Source: Methylobacterium sp. SyP6R
Lineage (GTDB): Bacteria; Pseudomonadota; Alphaproteobacteria; Rhizobiales; Beijerinckiaceae
Length of the DNA: 64,000 bases
Assembly: GCF_019216885.1 (NCBI RefSeq)
Contig: NZ_JAAQRC020000001.1
Coordinates: 744,001-808,000 of the forward strand
Direction of reading: 5' to 3'
A program made the position numbers and the translations under genes. Of the stretch, positions 43,062 through 51,821 are shown one piece after another; within the stretch, counting starts at the first letter, position 1; every line of letters starts with the position of its first letter. The notes beneath the pieces were generated by a model that had not been told where the DNA came from, searched no databases, and saw only the letters and a program-made list of their open reading frames with translations.

Positions 43062-45896
43062 ATGCGAATCAGGTTGCCTGACCCGTTTCTCGTTTCCGAC
43101 TCAGAGCGCCTCGCGGCTCTGGATGCATTCGACGTCCTCGATAGCCCGACCGAGCTGGGTTTCGACGATGTCGTGCGCCTCGCAATGCGTCTTTGTGCGG
43201 CGCCTGTCGCTCTCGTCAGCCTCGTTGCCGCCGACCGCCAGTGGTTCAAGGCTAACGTCGGATTTCCGCAGTGCGAAACTGACCTTGAGAGTTCGGTTTG
43301 CAAGTTCGCGCTTGCCGAGCCTGACCTCCTTATCATTTCGGACCTCGCCGCTGATCCGCGCACGGCATCAAACCCCCTTGTCACGGGGGAGCCGCACATT
43401 CGCTTCTACGCCGGAGCACCTTTGCGCCTGACGGGCGGCGCGGTCGTGGGCTCGCTGTGTGTCATCGATACCGTCCCCCGACCTGCAGGGTTGACCCTGG
43501 AGCAGAGCGATGACCTGCGTGCCTTGGGTCGTCAGGTGGTCCTCCTGCTTGAGGCGCGCCGATCTATGGCCCGCGACAGGGCCGAAGCTCTCGAGAAGGG
43601 GGAGGCACAGGCCTCCGCACTCGCGCGCGCTGCAGTAAGCGAGGCGCAGAACGTCTCCCTGCGCATCAGCGACCAACGCTCGCGGTTCGCCCAGGAGGCC
43701 GGGGGCGTCGGCACCTACGAACTCGCCGTCGCCTCCAGCATGATGCAGGTGTCAGCAGAATTCTGCCGCCTCTACGGTGTGCCGGTCGCGCCCCTCTACT
43801 CAGCCGCGACCTTCGAGGCGCTGGTGCTGCCCGAGGACGCGGGCGTGCGCTCCAGCGACGAGAGCCGCGAGGATGGCAGCGCGGTACTGGACATCGAATA
43901 CCGCATCCGCCGAGCGGATGATGGGGAGCTTCGCTGGATCGCGCGGCGAGCAACCTTCACGCGCGATGAGAGTGGAGCTGTCGTCGCCATGTTCGGTACC
44001 GTGCGCGACGTGACCGAGCGCCGTGCGGTGCAGGATGCCCTACGCGCCAGTGAGGCGTTGGCACAGGAGAACATCCAGCGGGTCCAGCTAGCGCTCGCAG
44101 CCGGGGCGATCATCGGCACCTGGAACTGGGACATCCCCTCGGACTGCTTCACCATCGACGAGGCCTTCGCCCAGACTTTTGGGCTCGATCCGGTTCTAGG
44201 CCGCGAGGGCATCCCACTCGCTCAGATCGTCGCGACCGTGCATCCCGACGACCAGGCCGGGCTATCGGCCGCCATCACCACCGCGATTTTGCGGGGCGGC
44301 GCCTACGCCCACCAGTACCGGGTGCGCCGCGCAGACGGGCGGTACTACTGGATCGAGGCCAACGGCCGGGTCGACAGGGCGGAGGATGGCACACCGCTGA
44401 GCTTCCCCGGCGTCCTGCTCGACATCGAGGAGCGACGCGCTGCCCAGGCCGCGCTGACCGCGAGCGAGAGCCGATTGAGAGCGCTCGTGACCGCCGGCGC
44501 ACAGTCGGTCTACCGGATGAGCCCGGACTGGCAGGAGATGCGCCAGCTCGACGGGCATGGCTTCCTTGCCGACACGGTAGCGCCGAGCATGCGCTGGCTC
44601 GACTCCTACATCGATCCCGCCGACCGCCCGGAAGTGATGGCAGCGATTGAGGATGCGATCCAGCGCAAGGGCACGTTCGAGCTTGAGCATCGGGTACGGC
44701 GGGCCGATGGAAGCTTTGGCTGGACGCTCTCGCGCGCCGTGCCTCTCTTCGAAGAGCATGGCGAGATTGCCGAGTGGTTCGGGGTGGCGAGCGATGTGAC
44801 CCCCCGTCGAACCGCCGAGGCACGGCAGGCGGCCCTGGTCACGGTGGGCGACCAGTTGCGCGACCTCGGTAGCATACCCGACATTGTCCACGCGGCGGCC
44901 GGGATCGTCGCACAGGTGCTCGGCGCGACGCGCGCCGGTTACGGACTGGTTGATGCCGCGCGCGCGAGTGTCGACGTTCCAACCGACTGGTGCGCACCGG
45001 GGATCGCCTCTGTCGCTGGCCAGCACGACTTTCGCGACTACGGCTCCTACATCGAGGATCTACGGCACGGTGCAGCCGTCCTGATCGAGGATGTAGAACG
45101 CGACCCCCGCACTCGAGAGAGCGCCGCGACACTGCTCGCGATCGGTGTTCGGGCACTGATCAACGTGCCCGTGATGGAACGCGGGCGTCTCGTTGGGATC
45201 GGCTTCATCCACTCCGATCGTTCCCGCGCCTTCTCAACCGAGGAGCTGGCCTTCGTGAGGGCTGTGGCCGACAGGGTTCAGGTCGCCGTCGCACGGGTGC
45301 AGGCAGAGGCGCAGCAGGCGCTGCTGAACGGCGAACTGTCCCACCGGCTCAAGAACACCTTGTCGATGGTGCAGGGCATCGCCGGCCAGACGCTGCGCAG
45401 TGTCCCGGATCAGACCCCGGTGCAGGCGTTCACGCAGCGTCTCATCGCATTATCGCGGGCACATGACGTGCTCCTGCAGGACAGCTGGGCGGCTGCGCCG
45501 ATCCGCAGCGTTGTCGAGCGTGTGCTATCCCTACAGTCCCCCCTGGAACGCTTCCGGATCGTGGGGCCGAACCTAGCGCTCTCCCCGCAGGCGACACTGT
45601 CGCTGTCTCTGCTATTGCATGAGTTGACGACCAATGCAGTCAAGTACGGTGCGCTCTCCAACGAGGCGGGAGCGGTCAGCGTGGCGTGGTGGGTCGAGGA
45701 TGATGACGAGCGAACGGTCGTTCTCACCTGGCAGGAGCGCGGTGGCCCACCGGCGCAGGCACCGACGCGACACGGCTTCGGAGCGCGGCTGATCCAGATC
45801 GGGCTGGTGGGAACCCGCGAAGCGCAGCTGAGTTATACTGTCTTGGGCTTTGACGCTGAGTTTCGCGCTCCTAGCTCGCAGGTGGTTGCGTCGTGA
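43062..45896 (+). CDS. GAF/PAS multi-sensor HWE-family histidine kinase
   Basis: This 944-residue soluble sensor kinase has an N-terminal GAF domain (LAALDAFDVLDSPTELGFDDVVRLA ... VGSLCVIDTVPRPAG). Three PAS/PAC units follow from about residues 220-600 (each ending in a GTVRDVTERRAVQDAL-like linker), then a second GAF (about 620-755) and the HWE kinase core. The phospho-acceptor is the His in ELSHRLKNTLSMVQGIAGQ near residue 760, the N-box is LLHELTTNAVKYGALS, and WQERGGP is the family's W-x-E motif. There are no transmembrane segments, so signals are cytoplasmic (light, redox or small ligands). It is followed 35 bases later by a receiver gene. Confidence 0.9.
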   Translation: MRIRLPDPFLVSDSERLAALDAFDVLDSPTELGFDDVVRLAMRLCAAPVALVSLVAADRQWFKANVGFPQCETDLESSVCKFALAEPDLLIISDLAADPRTASNPLVTGEPHIRFYAGAPLRLTGGAVVGSLCVIDTVPRPAGLTLEQSDDLRALGRQVVLLLEARRSMARDRAEALEKGEAQASALARAAVSEAQNVSLRISDQRSRFAQEAGGVGTYELAVASSMMQVSAEFCRLYGVPVAPLYSAATFEALVLPEDAGVRSSDESREDGSAVLDIEYRIRRADDGELRWIARRATFTRDESGAVVAMFGTVRDVTERRAVQDALRASEALAQENIQRVQLALAAGAIIGTWNWDIPSDCFTIDEAFAQTFGLDPVLGREGIPLAQIVATVHPDDQAGLSAAITTAILRGGAYAHQYRVRRADGRYYWIEANGRVDRAEDGTPLSFPGVLLDIEERRAAQAALTASESRLRALVTAGAQSVYRMSPDWQEMRQLDGHGFLADTVAPSMRWLDSYIDPADRPEVMAAIEDAIQRKGTFELEHRVRRADGSFGWTLSRAVPLFEEHGEIAEWFGVASDVTPRRTAEARQAALVTVGDQLRDLGSIPDIVHAAAGIVAQVLGATRAGYGLVDAARASVDVPTDWCAPGIASVAGQHDFRDYGSYIEDLRHGAAVLIEDVERDPRTRESAATLLAIGVRALINVPVMERGRLVGIGFIHSDRSRAFSTEELAFVRAVADRVQVAVARVQAEAQQALLNGELSHRLKNTLSMVQGIAGQTLRSVPDQTPVQAFTQRLIALSRAHDVLLQDSWAAAPIRSVVERVLSLQSPLERFRIVGPNLALSPQATLSLSLLLHELTTNAVKYGALSNEAGAVSVAWWVEDDDERTVVLTWQERGGPPAQAPTRHGFGARLIQIGLVGTREAQLSYTVLGFDAEFRAPSSQVVAS

Positions 45897-45931
45897 TCCG
45901 GGCGGTGACGGGTTCTCTCTGGGGGGAATCC

Positions 45932-46315
45932 ATGACATTCGAAGGCAACGAGCGCCGGCCACTTGTGCTTCTAATTGAAGACGAGCCGATCCTGATGATG
46001 GCCCTGTCGGACCTCATCGAGGAAGCGGGCTGCGCGGTCGTCGAGGCGACGACGACCGTCAAGGCGATCCGCATCCTGGAGGCCCGCATGGACATCCGCG
46101 TGGTGGTGGCGGATCTGGACATGCGCGGGTCGGCAATGGGACTGAAGCTGGCTGCCTTGATTCGGGACCGGTGGCCGCCGATGGAACTCATCCTGACGGG
46201 GGCCGTGAAGCCGGAACTGGCGAACATTCCGGCTCGAGGTGTGTTTCACGACAAGCCGTTCAACCATGCCGGCATCGTCGAAAGCATCCGCACTTTCACT
46301 TCAAACGGGCAGTAG
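45932..46315 (+). CDS. Single-domain response regulator
   Basis: This 127-residue stand-alone receiver has VLLIEDEPILMMALSDLIEEAG (acidic pocket), an Asp in VVVADLDMRGSAMG as phospho-acceptor, the Thr in LILTGAV and the Lys in FHDKPF. It lacks an output domain. The ATG at 45932 has a GGGGGGA ribosome site; an earlier in-frame GTG overlaps the kinase stop. It is the likely phosphorylation partner of the preceding HWE kinase, acting as a phosphate sink or protein-interaction relay. Confidence 0.87.
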   Translation: MTFEGNERRPLVLLIEDEPILMMALSDLIEEAGCAVVEATTTVKAIRILEARMDIRVVVADLDMRGSAMGLKLAALIRDRWPPMELILTGAVKPELANIPARGVFHDKPFNHAGIVESIRTFTSNGQ

Positions 46316-46448
46316 TCGTAGACCGCTTTGTCGTGACGCTGGGTGATACGACACATGCTGGCATATCATTTGATTTCATTATATACAATATTGATATGAC
46401 TAAGAGCCCCTGACAGAATTCGCTCTTGCACCTGCTCAGTGTCTGAAA

Positions 46449-46796
46449 TTACAGGAGCGAAGAGGGTTCAGATAGGTGCTCTGAGTCCTGTTTTGCGATA
46501 AAGCCTTGAGCCCGCCTATAGGCCATCCGGGTCATGCATGCGTGCCACGGATCGCTCGCATCTAGATCGTCCCAGGTAGGGAAGCACTCGATGCGCCGGC
46601 GGGTATGCTCGTGTAGCTTGCGGGCAATAACATCAAGTTGCATAGAATGGGCAGGAGGGCGGGTTGTCGACGCCCCCGTAGGGCAAATCCGTCGGACTCG
46701 GATGCGCCGAGCCATCTGCTTTAGGCCTTGTACCGCGCCCGTCACGCAAGCCAGCACCAGAGGGGATATGGAAGCGGGGTAGGCGGTGCGAGTCAT
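46449..46796 (-). CDS. Hypothetical protein
   Basis: This 115-residue protein is not recognised. It begins with a weakly hydrophobic segment (SISPLVLACVTGAVQGLKQ), then an Arg-rich patch (ARRIRVRRICPTG). The C-terminal half is ordinary globular composition (LHEHTRRRIECFPTWDDLDASDPWHACMTRMAYRRAQGFIAKQDSE). GGAGG five bases upstream of the ATG at 46796 supports translation. It is convergent with the receiver gene. Confidence 0.5.
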   Translation of the reverse strand: MTRTAYPASISPLVLACVTGAVQGLKQMARRIRVRRICPTGASTTRPPAHSMQLDVIARKLHEHTRRRIECFPTWDDLDASDPWHACMTRMAYRRAQGFIAKQDSEHLSEPSSLL

Positions 46797-46971
46797 AGCG
46801 CCTCCAGGCCTCTCCCAGATTTTCCCGACGCTACCTGATCGGCGGCTCGTTGGCCCAACGCCAGTTCACTTTTGAGCAGCTTGTATGTCATTGCCCAGAT
46901 TGCGCCTGGCTACGAAGCTCTCAACGAACTGGTGCGGTGATGCCTCTCTTTCAATGGCAGGAATCGCCAGT

Positions 46972-47001
46972 CATATAATGTAGGAAATACGACATTATAT
47001 G
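46972..47001. promoter_or_regulatory. Perfect AT-rich inverted repeat, candidate operator
   Basis: CATATAATGT (46972-46981) and ACATTATATG (46992-47001) form a perfect 10-base inverted repeat with a 10-base spacer, one helical turn. It lies in the AT-rich gap 46797-47131, upstream of the DUF6894 gene and of the divergent hypothetical gene. The centre-to-centre spacing suits a dimeric regulator. No T-run follows. The gap holds no other gene. Confidence 0.45.
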
Positions 47002-47131
47002 TCAGAAACAGACTAAATATTCTCAAAATAGATTGAATCGCTACTTTTTAGGTTGTGATTTTTGATTTATATGTTGACAACCAACGGGTATGGGGTGTGC
47101 ATGCTCGCGGGCGACTTATTTGGATCGTGCG

Positions 47132-47368
47132 ATGCCTACATTTTTCTTCGACATCCATGATGGAAAGTGGATTTACGATGACGTAGGGGTTGAATGTGAA
47201 AATATCGCGGAGGCTGGTCGACACGCGAAGCGCACTCTGCCTGCGATAGCGCTTGACAATATATCGCAAGACGATGAGCATCACGCGATCACAGTGATCG
47301 TCACCGATAACGATCGTCGTCCGGTCTATACCGCTAGTCTCATAATTATTGGAATGATGATAAGCTGA
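47132..47368 (+). CDS. DUF6894-type small protein
   Basis: This 78-residue protein matches the small Rhizobiales family beginning PxxFFDIHDG: here PTFFFDIHDGKWIYDDVGVECENIAEAGRHAKRTLPAIALDN, then HHAITVIVTDNDRRPVYTASLIIIG. These proteins have a beta-alpha-beta-beta pattern, are common in Methylobacterium and are uncharacterised. The ATG at 47132 matches the family start; a longer frame from 47090 adds a Cys-rich segment outside the family. Confidence 0.7.
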   Translation: MPTFFFDIHDGKWIYDDVGVECENIAEAGRHAKRTLPAIALDNISQDDEHHAITVIVTDNDRRPVYTASLIIIGMMIS

Positions 47369-47398
47369 TGATATTGCATTACAATATTGAATTAATAT

Positions 47399-47617
47399 TT
47401 ACACGGCCGCTTGATCTCGCCCCACTTTAAACGAAGGGCTTGCACGAACTTCCCAGAGAGAGTGCCAGCGTGTCCAACCTGTGAGCAGAAGCACCAACAG
47501 GATGACGATCAGGATGCCGACGAAGCTCAAGCCACCTGTACGTGGTACCCACCAGCGTATAAAATGAGTCGCTTCGGGCCTTTCCGAGGCTGTTTGATTA
47601 AATAAATTCACGATCAT
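47399..47617 (-). CDS. Putative small single-pass membrane protein
   Basis: This 72-residue frame has one strong transmembrane helix (LSFVGILIVILLVLLLTGW) flanked by aromatic/charged residues (FIRWWVPRTG, TRWHSLWEVR). Composition looks like a genuine small membrane protein, but no ribosome site is obvious. A perfect inverted repeat, TTCACGAT (47607-47614) with ATCGTGAA (47624-47631), spans the start codon and could be an operator or translational hairpin. Function unknown. The remaining sequence up to 47697 shows nothing. Confidence 0.4.
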   Translation of the reverse strand: MIVNLFNQTASERPEATHFIRWWVPRTGGLSFVGILIVILLVLLLTGWTRWHSLWEVRASPSFKVGRDQAAV

Positions 47618-47697
47618 GCCGCAATCGTGAAGCTATCCAGTTCTATTATTTTACCTCAACTCTAATACGGCCGATATTTATTTTGTTGGAAAATGCT

Positions 47698-48471
47698 CTA
47701 GATGCGTCGAGAAAGGTGCAGGTACCCAGGATTGAAGCTGCAAAAATTTCGTAGACGAGCCAAGTTTGGAACTTTCAAGTGTCTGTGCTTTAGATCGACC
47801 AGACCTAAGAAGCGCAAATGTTGTAGCGTACGGTTGGCGTGCACAATCGAGAAGCCTAGGATGTCGGCCAGATGGACTTGTGTCAGAGGTAGAAAACAAC
47901 CCGTTTCTCCCGCCAATCCAACGACCTGCAAACGCAGCAGAAGCTCACAGAAGAGATGAGCCATCCGCTGATCCGCCCCACGTTGCCCGAGGTTCGTCAA
48001 CCACTCGCGCAGGATTCCTTGTTCCACCAGCGTCGCCCAGCAGAGCGCCTGCGCAATGCGGGGATGGTTGCTGGTCAGATCGACAATCGTGCTCCGCGGA
48101 ATCTCCACGATCTCACAGGCTGTCAGGGCAGCGATGGAGTGGTCCATGCGGTTCAGGATGGCGACGTGCAGGTCGCACGTGTCTCCCGGTACGAGCAGGC
48201 CGAGGATGTGGCGCTGACCGTCGACCAGGATCTTGTAGCGGCAGGCGAAGCCCCGGGTCACGAGAAACACGCTCTCGGGGCGATCGCCTTCTCGGATCAA
48301 GTCGACCTGGGAGGAAACCCACCTCCTCTGGCTCATCACCCCCATCAGCGTCCCTCGATCTGCATCCGTCAAACCGACGCTGCGTTCGAGCTTGGCGATC
48401 AAGGCATGGGAGTCGGGCGGCAGGACGTCCGCGGCGTCCGTTGGGACCGGCCGCTGCGATGGTTCGGTCAC
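47698..48471 (-). CDS. Crp/Fnr-family transcriptional regulator
   Basis: This 257-residue regulator has an N-terminal cyclic-nucleotide-binding-type beta barrel (about residues 30-150: RWVSSQVDLIREGDRPESVFLVTRGFACRYKILVDGQRHILGLLVPGDTCDL), a dimerisation helix and a C-terminal HTH_Crp (LTQVHLADILGFSIVHANRTLQHLRFLGLV). It lacks the Cys cluster of FNR and the canonical cAMP Arg-Ser pair, so the ligand is unknown. The start is a GTG with AGGGAG seven bases upstream. It is the third gene after Crp (49536) and its small partner, 34 bases from the latter. Confidence 0.88.
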   Translation of the reverse strand: MTEPSQRPVPTDAADVLPPDSHALIAKLERSVGLTDADRGTLMGVMSQRRWVSSQVDLIREGDRPESVFLVTRGFACRYKILVDGQRHILGLLVPGDTCDLHVAILNRMDHSIAALTACEIVEIPRSTIVDLTSNHPRIAQALCWATLVEQGILREWLTNLGQRGADQRMAHLFCELLLRLQVVGLAGETGCFLPLTQVHLADILGFSIVHANRTLQHLRFLGLVDLKHRHLKVPNLARLRNFCSFNPGYLHLSRRI

Positions 48472-48505
48472 GCAGAACTCCCTGTTTGCGGCGGTGCCGT
48501 CCGGC

Positions 48506-48772
48506 TCATCGTTTCAACCGTTGCCGGAGCCATCGGGCCGCTGCCTCCGGCGTGTCGAAGGTGGGGGCACGTAGGCCTGCCAGGCGGCCGAAGCCGGCCT
48601 CGAGGAACCAACCGCGGAGCTGTTGGTGACCGGGCGTATCGAGGCGCACGAGCACGCCGACCAGCAACCCGTTGGCCATCACGAGCAACCCGTGACGATC
48701 ATCGCTGTCCGTGTCGACGCCGATCGGCTGAAGCACAACGAGCGTCTCGACGTTGTGCGGCGGCTTCATCAT
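48506..48772 (-). CDS. Small protein coupled to a Crp/Fnr regulator, family A
   Basis: This protein of about 88 residues begins at an ATG overlapping the stop of the upstream Crp/Fnr gene (ATGA). The core reads LLVMANGLLVGVLVRLD, then RGWFLEAGFGRLAG and APTFDTPEAAARWLRQRL. It is clearly homologous to the protein at 61963-62205, which is also ATGA-coupled to a Crp/Fnr gene. The beta-beta...beta-helix pattern suggests a compact alpha/beta fold. I do not recognise a named family. A role modulating or reporting on its regulator is inference from the conserved coupling. Confidence 0.7.
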   Translation of the reverse strand: MMKPPHNVETLVVLQPIGVDTDSDDRHGLLVMANGLLVGVLVRLDTPGHQQLRGWFLEAGFGRLAGLRAPTFDTPEAAARWLRQRLKR

Positions 48773-49536
48773 GAGCTTCTTCGGCCGGTGCTCGGCCATG
48801 GAATGCTGCGGCGCACACCCCACCGCGTGTTCTTCAGGTGCAAGTAATTCTGGTTGTAGCCGCACAGGGCTTTCAACCGCGGCACGTCCAGAATGGTCAG
48901 GGTCCGGCGCTTAAGCGCGATCAAGCCGAGCGCGCGGAGGTCGCGCAGCGTGCGGTGCACATGCACGTTCGATAGGCCCATGGTGTCGGCGATGTCGATC
49001 TGGGTGAACGGGAAGCTGAAGCTGTTGTCCGTCACGCGGCCCACGGCCTCCAACCGCAACAGGAGCTCGCAGATGAGATGGGCGATCCGCAGGTTGGCCG
49101 GGCGGCCTCCGACATTGACGAGCCATTCCCGCAGAACGGCCTCGTCGACGAGGGCGCACCACATCAATGCCTGCGTGACCCGAGGATGGTCGTTCGTGAT
49201 CTCGACGATGGCCCGTCTCGGGATATCCACGACTTGGCAGGCCGTGATCGTGCCGATATTATGATCCATCTGATCGAGAATGAAGACGTTCAGGTCGCAG
49301 AAGTCGCCGGGCACGAGATAGGCCATGATCTGGCGCTGCCCGTCCGGCAGAACCTTGTAGCGGCATGCGTAGCCATCGAGGATCAGATGAACGCTGTTCG
49401 GCGGATCGCCCTCGCTGATCAGGTCGGTGCGCGCGGGCACTCTGCGAATGCGGAGCGTCAAGGCACTCAATGCCTTGCGATCCGCCTCGGTCAGTTCCTC
49501 GAAGCTCTCAAGCTTTCGGATCAGTGCGTCCTGCAT
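48769..49536 (-). CDS. Crp/Fnr-family transcriptional regulator
   Basis: This 255-residue regulator opens LIRKLESFEELTEADRKALSAL. The cNMP-type barrel includes RTDLISEGDPPNSVHLILDGYACRYKVLPDGQRQIMAYLVPGDFCDL, and HTH_Crp is FTQIDIADTMGLSNVHVHRTLRDLRALGLI. It is strongly similar to the regulators at 47698 and 61226. Its stop overlaps the start of the small partner gene. Upstream lies a short inverted repeat that may be its own operator, and a divergent third Crp/Fnr gene. Confidence 0.88.
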   Translation of the reverse strand: MQDALIRKLESFEELTEADRKALSALTLRIRRVPARTDLISEGDPPNSVHLILDGYACRYKVLPDGQRQIMAYLVPGDFCDLNVFILDQMDHNIGTITACQVVDIPRRAIVEITNDHPRVTQALMWCALVDEAVLREWLVNVGGRPANLRIAHLICELLLRLEAVGRVTDNSFSFPFTQIDIADTMGLSNVHVHRTLRDLRALGLIALKRRTLTILDVPRLKALCGYNQNYLHLKNTRWGVRRSIPWPSTGRRSS

Positions 49537-49559
49537 CAGCTACATCGGTCAGAAAGATG

Positions 49560-49574
49560 CGACAATGTATGTCG
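49560..49574. promoter_or_regulatory. Candidate Crp/Fnr operator
   Basis: CGACAATGTATGTCG is a perfect 5-5-5 inverted repeat (CGACA/TGTCG) 24 bases upstream of the Crp/Fnr start codon at 49536. It lies in the 180-base divergent gap between two Crp/Fnr genes, so it could serve one or both promoters. Confidence 0.4.
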
Positions 49575-49716
49575 TAAATCTGACCTCCGCACAGTCCTAT
49601 GATTGTTTTCTTGCGGCTGAAGACGATTAAGATCATACAGTGCGCCGTCGCTTGCACATGCAACCCGGCGCAAGCGGTGAGGATTGTTGGCTCCCGCCCC
49701 CAACGAGGTCGGGATC

Positions 49717-50463
49717 GTGTCCGTCCAGAGAGCGTGCCACAACCGTCTGCTTGCGGCACTTCCGCCAGCGGATTTTGCCCGGCTTCAACCCCACCTGATG
49801 ACGGTGCCGCTCCGGATCGGGGAGGTGCTCATGGCGCCCGGCACGCCGATCCGGCACGTCCTCTTCGTGGAGGATGGCATCCTCTCGGTGATCGCGACGG
49901 CGTCGGACGACCGGCAGATCGAGCTGGCGCTGATCGGCCGGGAAGGCCTCGTCGGCCTGCCGGTCCTCATGGGCACGGACCGGAGCGCGCATGAGGGACG
50001 GGTGCAGGCGAGCGGCTACGCCTGGTGCCTGAAGGCGGACGCCATGCGCGAGATCCTCGGGACCAGCCCCGACCTGCAGGCCTTCCTGCTGCGCTACGCC
50101 TATTCCGTGACCGTCCAGATCGCCGGCACCGCGCTCGCCAACACGCGCTACAAGGTGGACCAGCGTCTCGCACGCTGGCTCCTGATGTGCCACGACCGCA
50201 CCACGGGCGACGAATTGCCGACGACGCATCGCTTCCTGTCGCTGATGCTCGGCATCAACCGTCCGGGACTGACGACCGCACTGTCGGTGTTCGAGCAGGC
50301 CGGCATGATCCGGACCGAGCGCGGCACCATCACGATCCGCGACCGGGCCGCGCTGCTCGCGAAGGCCGGAGCCTGCTACGGCGGTCCGGAGGGCGAGTAC
50401 GAGCGCCTTCTCGTCGAAGGACGCCCGGTCCTCCCGGTAAGCGACGCTCGCGAGGGGCCCTGA
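49717..50463 (+). CDS. Crp/Fnr-family transcriptional regulator (divergent type)
   Basis: This protein of about 248 residues belongs to a different Crp/Fnr branch from its neighbours. The barrel reads LLAALPPADFARLQPHLMTVPLRIGEVLMAPGTPIRHVLFVEDGILSVIATASDDRQIELALIGREGLVGL, where GREGLVG is characteristic of a rhizobial subgroup. The HTH is THRFLSLMLGINRPGLTTALSVFEQAGMIRTERGTITIRD. The GTG at 49717 has GAGGTCGG upstream; a TTG at 49684 is an alternative. It is convergent with the esterase gene. Confidence 0.85.
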   Translation: MSVQRACHNRLLAALPPADFARLQPHLMTVPLRIGEVLMAPGTPIRHVLFVEDGILSVIATASDDRQIELALIGREGLVGLPVLMGTDRSAHEGRVQASGYAWCLKADAMREILGTSPDLQAFLLRYAYSVTVQIAGTALANTRYKVDQRLARWLLMCHDRTTGDELPTTHRFLSLMLGINRPGLTTALSVFEQAGMIRTERGTITIRDRAALLAKAGACYGGPEGEYERLLVEGRPVLPVSDAREGP

Positions 50464-50505
50464 TCGTCGTCCCGCTCTCGCCCTTGCCGTGCGCCCGGCG
50501 CGGCA

Positions 50506-51402
50506 TCACCGGCGCGGGTTCGCCATGAAGAACCGCACCATCTCGCGGCTGGCGTTGGGGCCCGCCGGATCGGTGTGGGAACCGGCCGGATGGCCGCCGG
50601 CCCAGGCATGCCCCGCGCCGTGCAGAATCCACTGTTCCGACGTCCAGGCGCCGGCCGGTTCTGTAAGGAGGGTGCGGGTATACGCCGTCCCGCCGCTGGA
50701 GCGCCCCTCGACGGTAGTGACGATCAGGTCCGAATCGGGTCGTGCCTGGGCGACGGCTTGGTCGCCGTTGATGGGGGCGACGGTCGTATCCCGGTCGCCG
50801 TGGAAGACGATGGTCGGCACCGGATGCGTCGCCTGCCGCGGCGGCAACAGGGCGCCCCGATACATCGTGGGCAGGGCAAGGAGCATCGAGCCGGCCGAAC
50901 CGCAGGCGAGGCCGGAATGGATGCCGACGGCCGCGTAGAGGTCCGGATACGTCATCGCCATGACGGCGGCGGCGGCGCCGCCCGACGAGAAGCCCGCGAT
51001 GTAGACCCGCGCCGGATCGACGCCGAAGCGGCCCATGATCTCCCGGGTGAGGCCGGCCAGGATCGACGGCTCGCCCCGCTCGCGCTGCTGATCCGCGTCC
51101 CGGAACCAGTTCCAGCTCTTGGTGATGTTGGCCGACCGCGGCTGATCCGGATAGGCGACGAGGAAGCCCTGCTCCTTCGCCAGGCGATCCATGTTCGTGC
51201 CGATGGCGAAGTCGCGCGCCGATTGCGAGCTGCCGTGCAGCATCACCACCAGCGGTCGGGGGCCGTCCCCGGGGCCGGACGGCACGAACAGGTCGTAGGC
51301 CCGGCTTCCGGCAGAGTTGCGGAACCGGCACTCGAGCGCCCGGGGCCGGTCGATCGACAGCCCCGAGGCTCCGGTCTGGTCGATCCTGAAATTCATGGTC
51401 AT
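50506..51402 (-). CDS. Alpha/beta hydrolase, PHB-depolymerase-like esterase
   Basis: This 298-residue esterase has RPLVVMLHGSSQSARDFA (oxyanion strand), the nucleophile elbow YIAGFSSGGAAAAVMAMTYPD, FHGDRDTTVAPINGD (Asp) and HGAGHAWAGG (His). The pattern is that of LpqC/PHB depolymerase family esterases that cut polyester or feruloyl-type bonds. It has no signal peptide, so it would act intracellularly, perhaps on PHB oligomers or short esters. Substrate inferred only. Confidence 0.83.
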   Translation of the reverse strand: MTMNFRIDQTGASGLSIDRPRALECRFRNSAGSRAYDLFVPSGPGDGPRPLVVMLHGSSQSARDFAIGTNMDRLAKEQGFLVAYPDQPRSANITKSWNWFRDADQQRERGEPSILAGLTREIMGRFGVDPARVYIAGFSSGGAAAAVMAMTYPDLYAAVGIHSGLACGSAGSMLLALPTMYRGALLPPRQATHPVPTIVFHGDRDTTVAPINGDQAVAQARPDSDLIVTTVEGRSSGGTAYTRTLLTEPAGAWTSEQWILHGAGHAWAGGHPAGSHTDPAGPNASREMVRFFMANPRR

Positions 51403-51821
51403 CGCTGAACTTTCGTGTGCGGATTCGCCTGGAGCATCACCGGATCGCAGCCGCGGTTCGTGGGCATCGCGCCTTCGCGGATGCGCCGACAGCCACGCTG
51501 GAATTCGTCGCCTCTCCGGACGAGGCCGATCTCGTCATCGCCCAGGGCCGACCGGCGGGCCGTGCCGGAACCCGCCCGCCGCACGGTGAGGGGCGGATGG
51601 GCACGAGGCGGGACGGCCTTGCCGGAGGATGGAACGAACGATGCCGTCGGCACGGGTCGGCGTGGCGGCGCCCTTCCGACAACCCCCCGGCCTCGGCGAT
51701 GTTGCATTGCAACATGAAAGGCCGGACAGACCTGCCTCGTCGGAACCGATTGCCGGCCTCGGGACGGCGCCGGCTCCCGACCGCGAGGCGTGAGGCGGGG
51801 CCGTGGCGTTCCGGCCGTCCT

